From positions 3,110-36,894 of the forward strand of contig PMMM01000087.1 in assembly GCA_003162245.1 (NCBI GenBank): a DNA stretch of 33,785 nucleotides. The letters are read 5' to 3'. Both the position numbers and the translations under genes were made by a program. Source of the DNA: Phycisphaerales bacterium. GTDB lineage: Bacteria; Planctomycetota; Phycisphaerae; UBA1845; Fen-1342. Shown here in pieces: positions 33,227-33,785 of this stretch. Position 1 is the first letter of the stretch. Each line of letters begins with the position of its first letter. The notes under the pieces are model-generated. The model was given only the letters and a program-made list of their open reading frames with translations, was not told the DNA's origin and did no database searches.

Positions 33227-33238
33227 GCGGTGGCCGCT
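33226..33238. terminator. Small hairpin spanning the two convergent stops
   Basis: AGCGG (33226-33230) and CCGCT (33234-33238) form a five-base stem around TGG, between the oxidoreductase and RND gene ends. It is short and has no T run. Confidence 0.25.
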
Positions 33239-33785
33239 ACGGGGCGGCGGGCGAGCGCCGGACCAGTTCCGCGGCCGCGCCGGGTGTGACGGCGGAAGCG
33301 AGCTCGACGCCCGCCGCTGCAGGCTTGCTCGTGTGCCGGCGTGGTCGCCAGTGTGACCCCAGCGCCCGCAACTCCTCCATGTATACGTAGAATACGGGGG
33401 TCACGAACAGCGTCAGCAACTGCGAGAACAGCAGCCCGCCGACGACCGCCAAGCCCAGCGGCCGGCGCGACTCGGCCCCCGCGCCCATCCCTAGTGCGAT
33501 CGGCAGCGTGCCCATCAGGGCCGCCATCGTCGTCATCATGATCGGCCGGAAACGGATCACGCACGCCTCGTAGATCGCATCAACTGGTGACTTGCCCTCG
33601 TTGCGCTGCGCCTCCAGCGCGAAGTCGATCATCATGATGCCGTTCTTCTTGACGATGCCGATCAGCATGATGATGCCGACGAAGGCGTACAGGCTCAGTT
33701 CCACGTGAAACAGCATTAGCGTCACGAGCGCGCCGAACCCGGCGAACGGCAGGGCCGACAGGATCGTGATCGGGTGGATGAAGCT
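33237..33785 (-). CDS. RND-family efflux transporter (AcrB-type), C-terminal part only
   Basis: The gene runs off the right end of the window; the last 182 residues are present. They begin [20 protein letters not shown], the AcrB/MexB transmembrane signature, and continue with [49 protein letters not shown] and [20 protein letters not shown], which are transmembrane helices 10-12 of the pump. A hydrophilic tail of about 45 residues follows. Such pumps export drugs or lipids with proton antiport, together with a periplasmic adaptor and an outer-membrane channel. Those partners lie outside the window. Confidence 0.92.
   Translation of the reverse strand, partial: SFIHPITILSALPFAGFGALVTLMLFHVELSLYAFVGIIMLIGIVKKNGIMMIDFALEAQRNEGKSPVDAIYEACVIRFRPIMMTTMAALMGTLPIALGMGAGAESRRPLGLAVVGGLLFSQLLTLFVTPVFYVYMEELRALGSHWRPRRHTSKPAAAGVELASAVTPGAAAELVRRSPAAP

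Overview
The window is high-GC bacterial chromosome and most likely comes from a member of the Planctomycetota. This placement is inferred from gene content, not from a marker-gene search. The supporting features are: an ECF sigma factor of the planctomycete type overlapping a very large Ser/Thr kinase with a C-terminal TPR region; a PEP-CTERM secreted propeller protein; a membrane protein with the CxxCGYDLR...CPxCG zinc-ribbon start seen in many planctomycete proteins; a DUF2934 mini-protein; and an Omp85/BamA protein with a terminal Phe, which implies an outer membrane. No phage, transposase, CRISPR array or conjugation gene is visible.

Layout. 1-441: a tRNA-Ile(GAT) gene and the start of a tRNA-Ala gene on the minus strand, behind a strong promoter and a leader of about 140 nt. 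551-4734: a CpaE/TadZ-like ATPase, a small secreted protein, an EEP-fold membrane phosphatase/nuclease and an amidohydrolase. 4885-6990: a phasin-like coiled-coil protein and an ABC1/UbiB kinase-like protein. 7030-9583: a polytopic membrane protein and a lipoprotein-anchored peptidase C26 homologue. 9584-10173: a 590-bp gene-free stretch holding arrays of 9-mer and 7-mer repeats around a 12-bp inverted repeat. 10174-15232: ECF sigma factor, kinase-TPR protein and TolB-like propeller, apparently one operon. 15533-18013: a promoter and bamA. 18120-22008: PEP-CTERM propeller, orphan trpB, and an exported serpin. 22047-24477: a zinc-ribbon membrane protein behind ffh. 24566-27092: MBOAT acyltransferase and an overlapping SGNH-like partner. 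27177-30377: a DUF4932-like metallopeptidase and a REC-GGDEF-HD-GYP regulator. 30707-33785: panB, DUF2934, a zinc-free MDR oxidoreductase and the 3' end of an RND pump gene.

The genes form several functional groups. Cell-envelope and export functions dominate (bamA, ffh, MBOAT pair, RND pump, PEP-CTERM protein, lipoprotein, serpin, secreted metallopeptidase). Signalling is represented by the sigma/kinase operon and the c-di-GMP regulator. Metabolism is limited to isolated genes (trpB, panB, the amidohydrolase, the oxidoreductase), in keeping with the dispersed operons common in this phylum.

The observations most worth a second look are the mixed-period repeat mosaic at 9657-9934, the loss of most predicted metal ligands from an otherwise well-conserved HD-GYP domain, the lipobox-bearing peptidase C26, the serpin with an inhibitory-type hinge, the Ile-Ala tRNA pair with no 16S gene upstream, and a promoter placement suggesting that ffh mRNA is leaderless. 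I did not find a clearly new multi-gene system.
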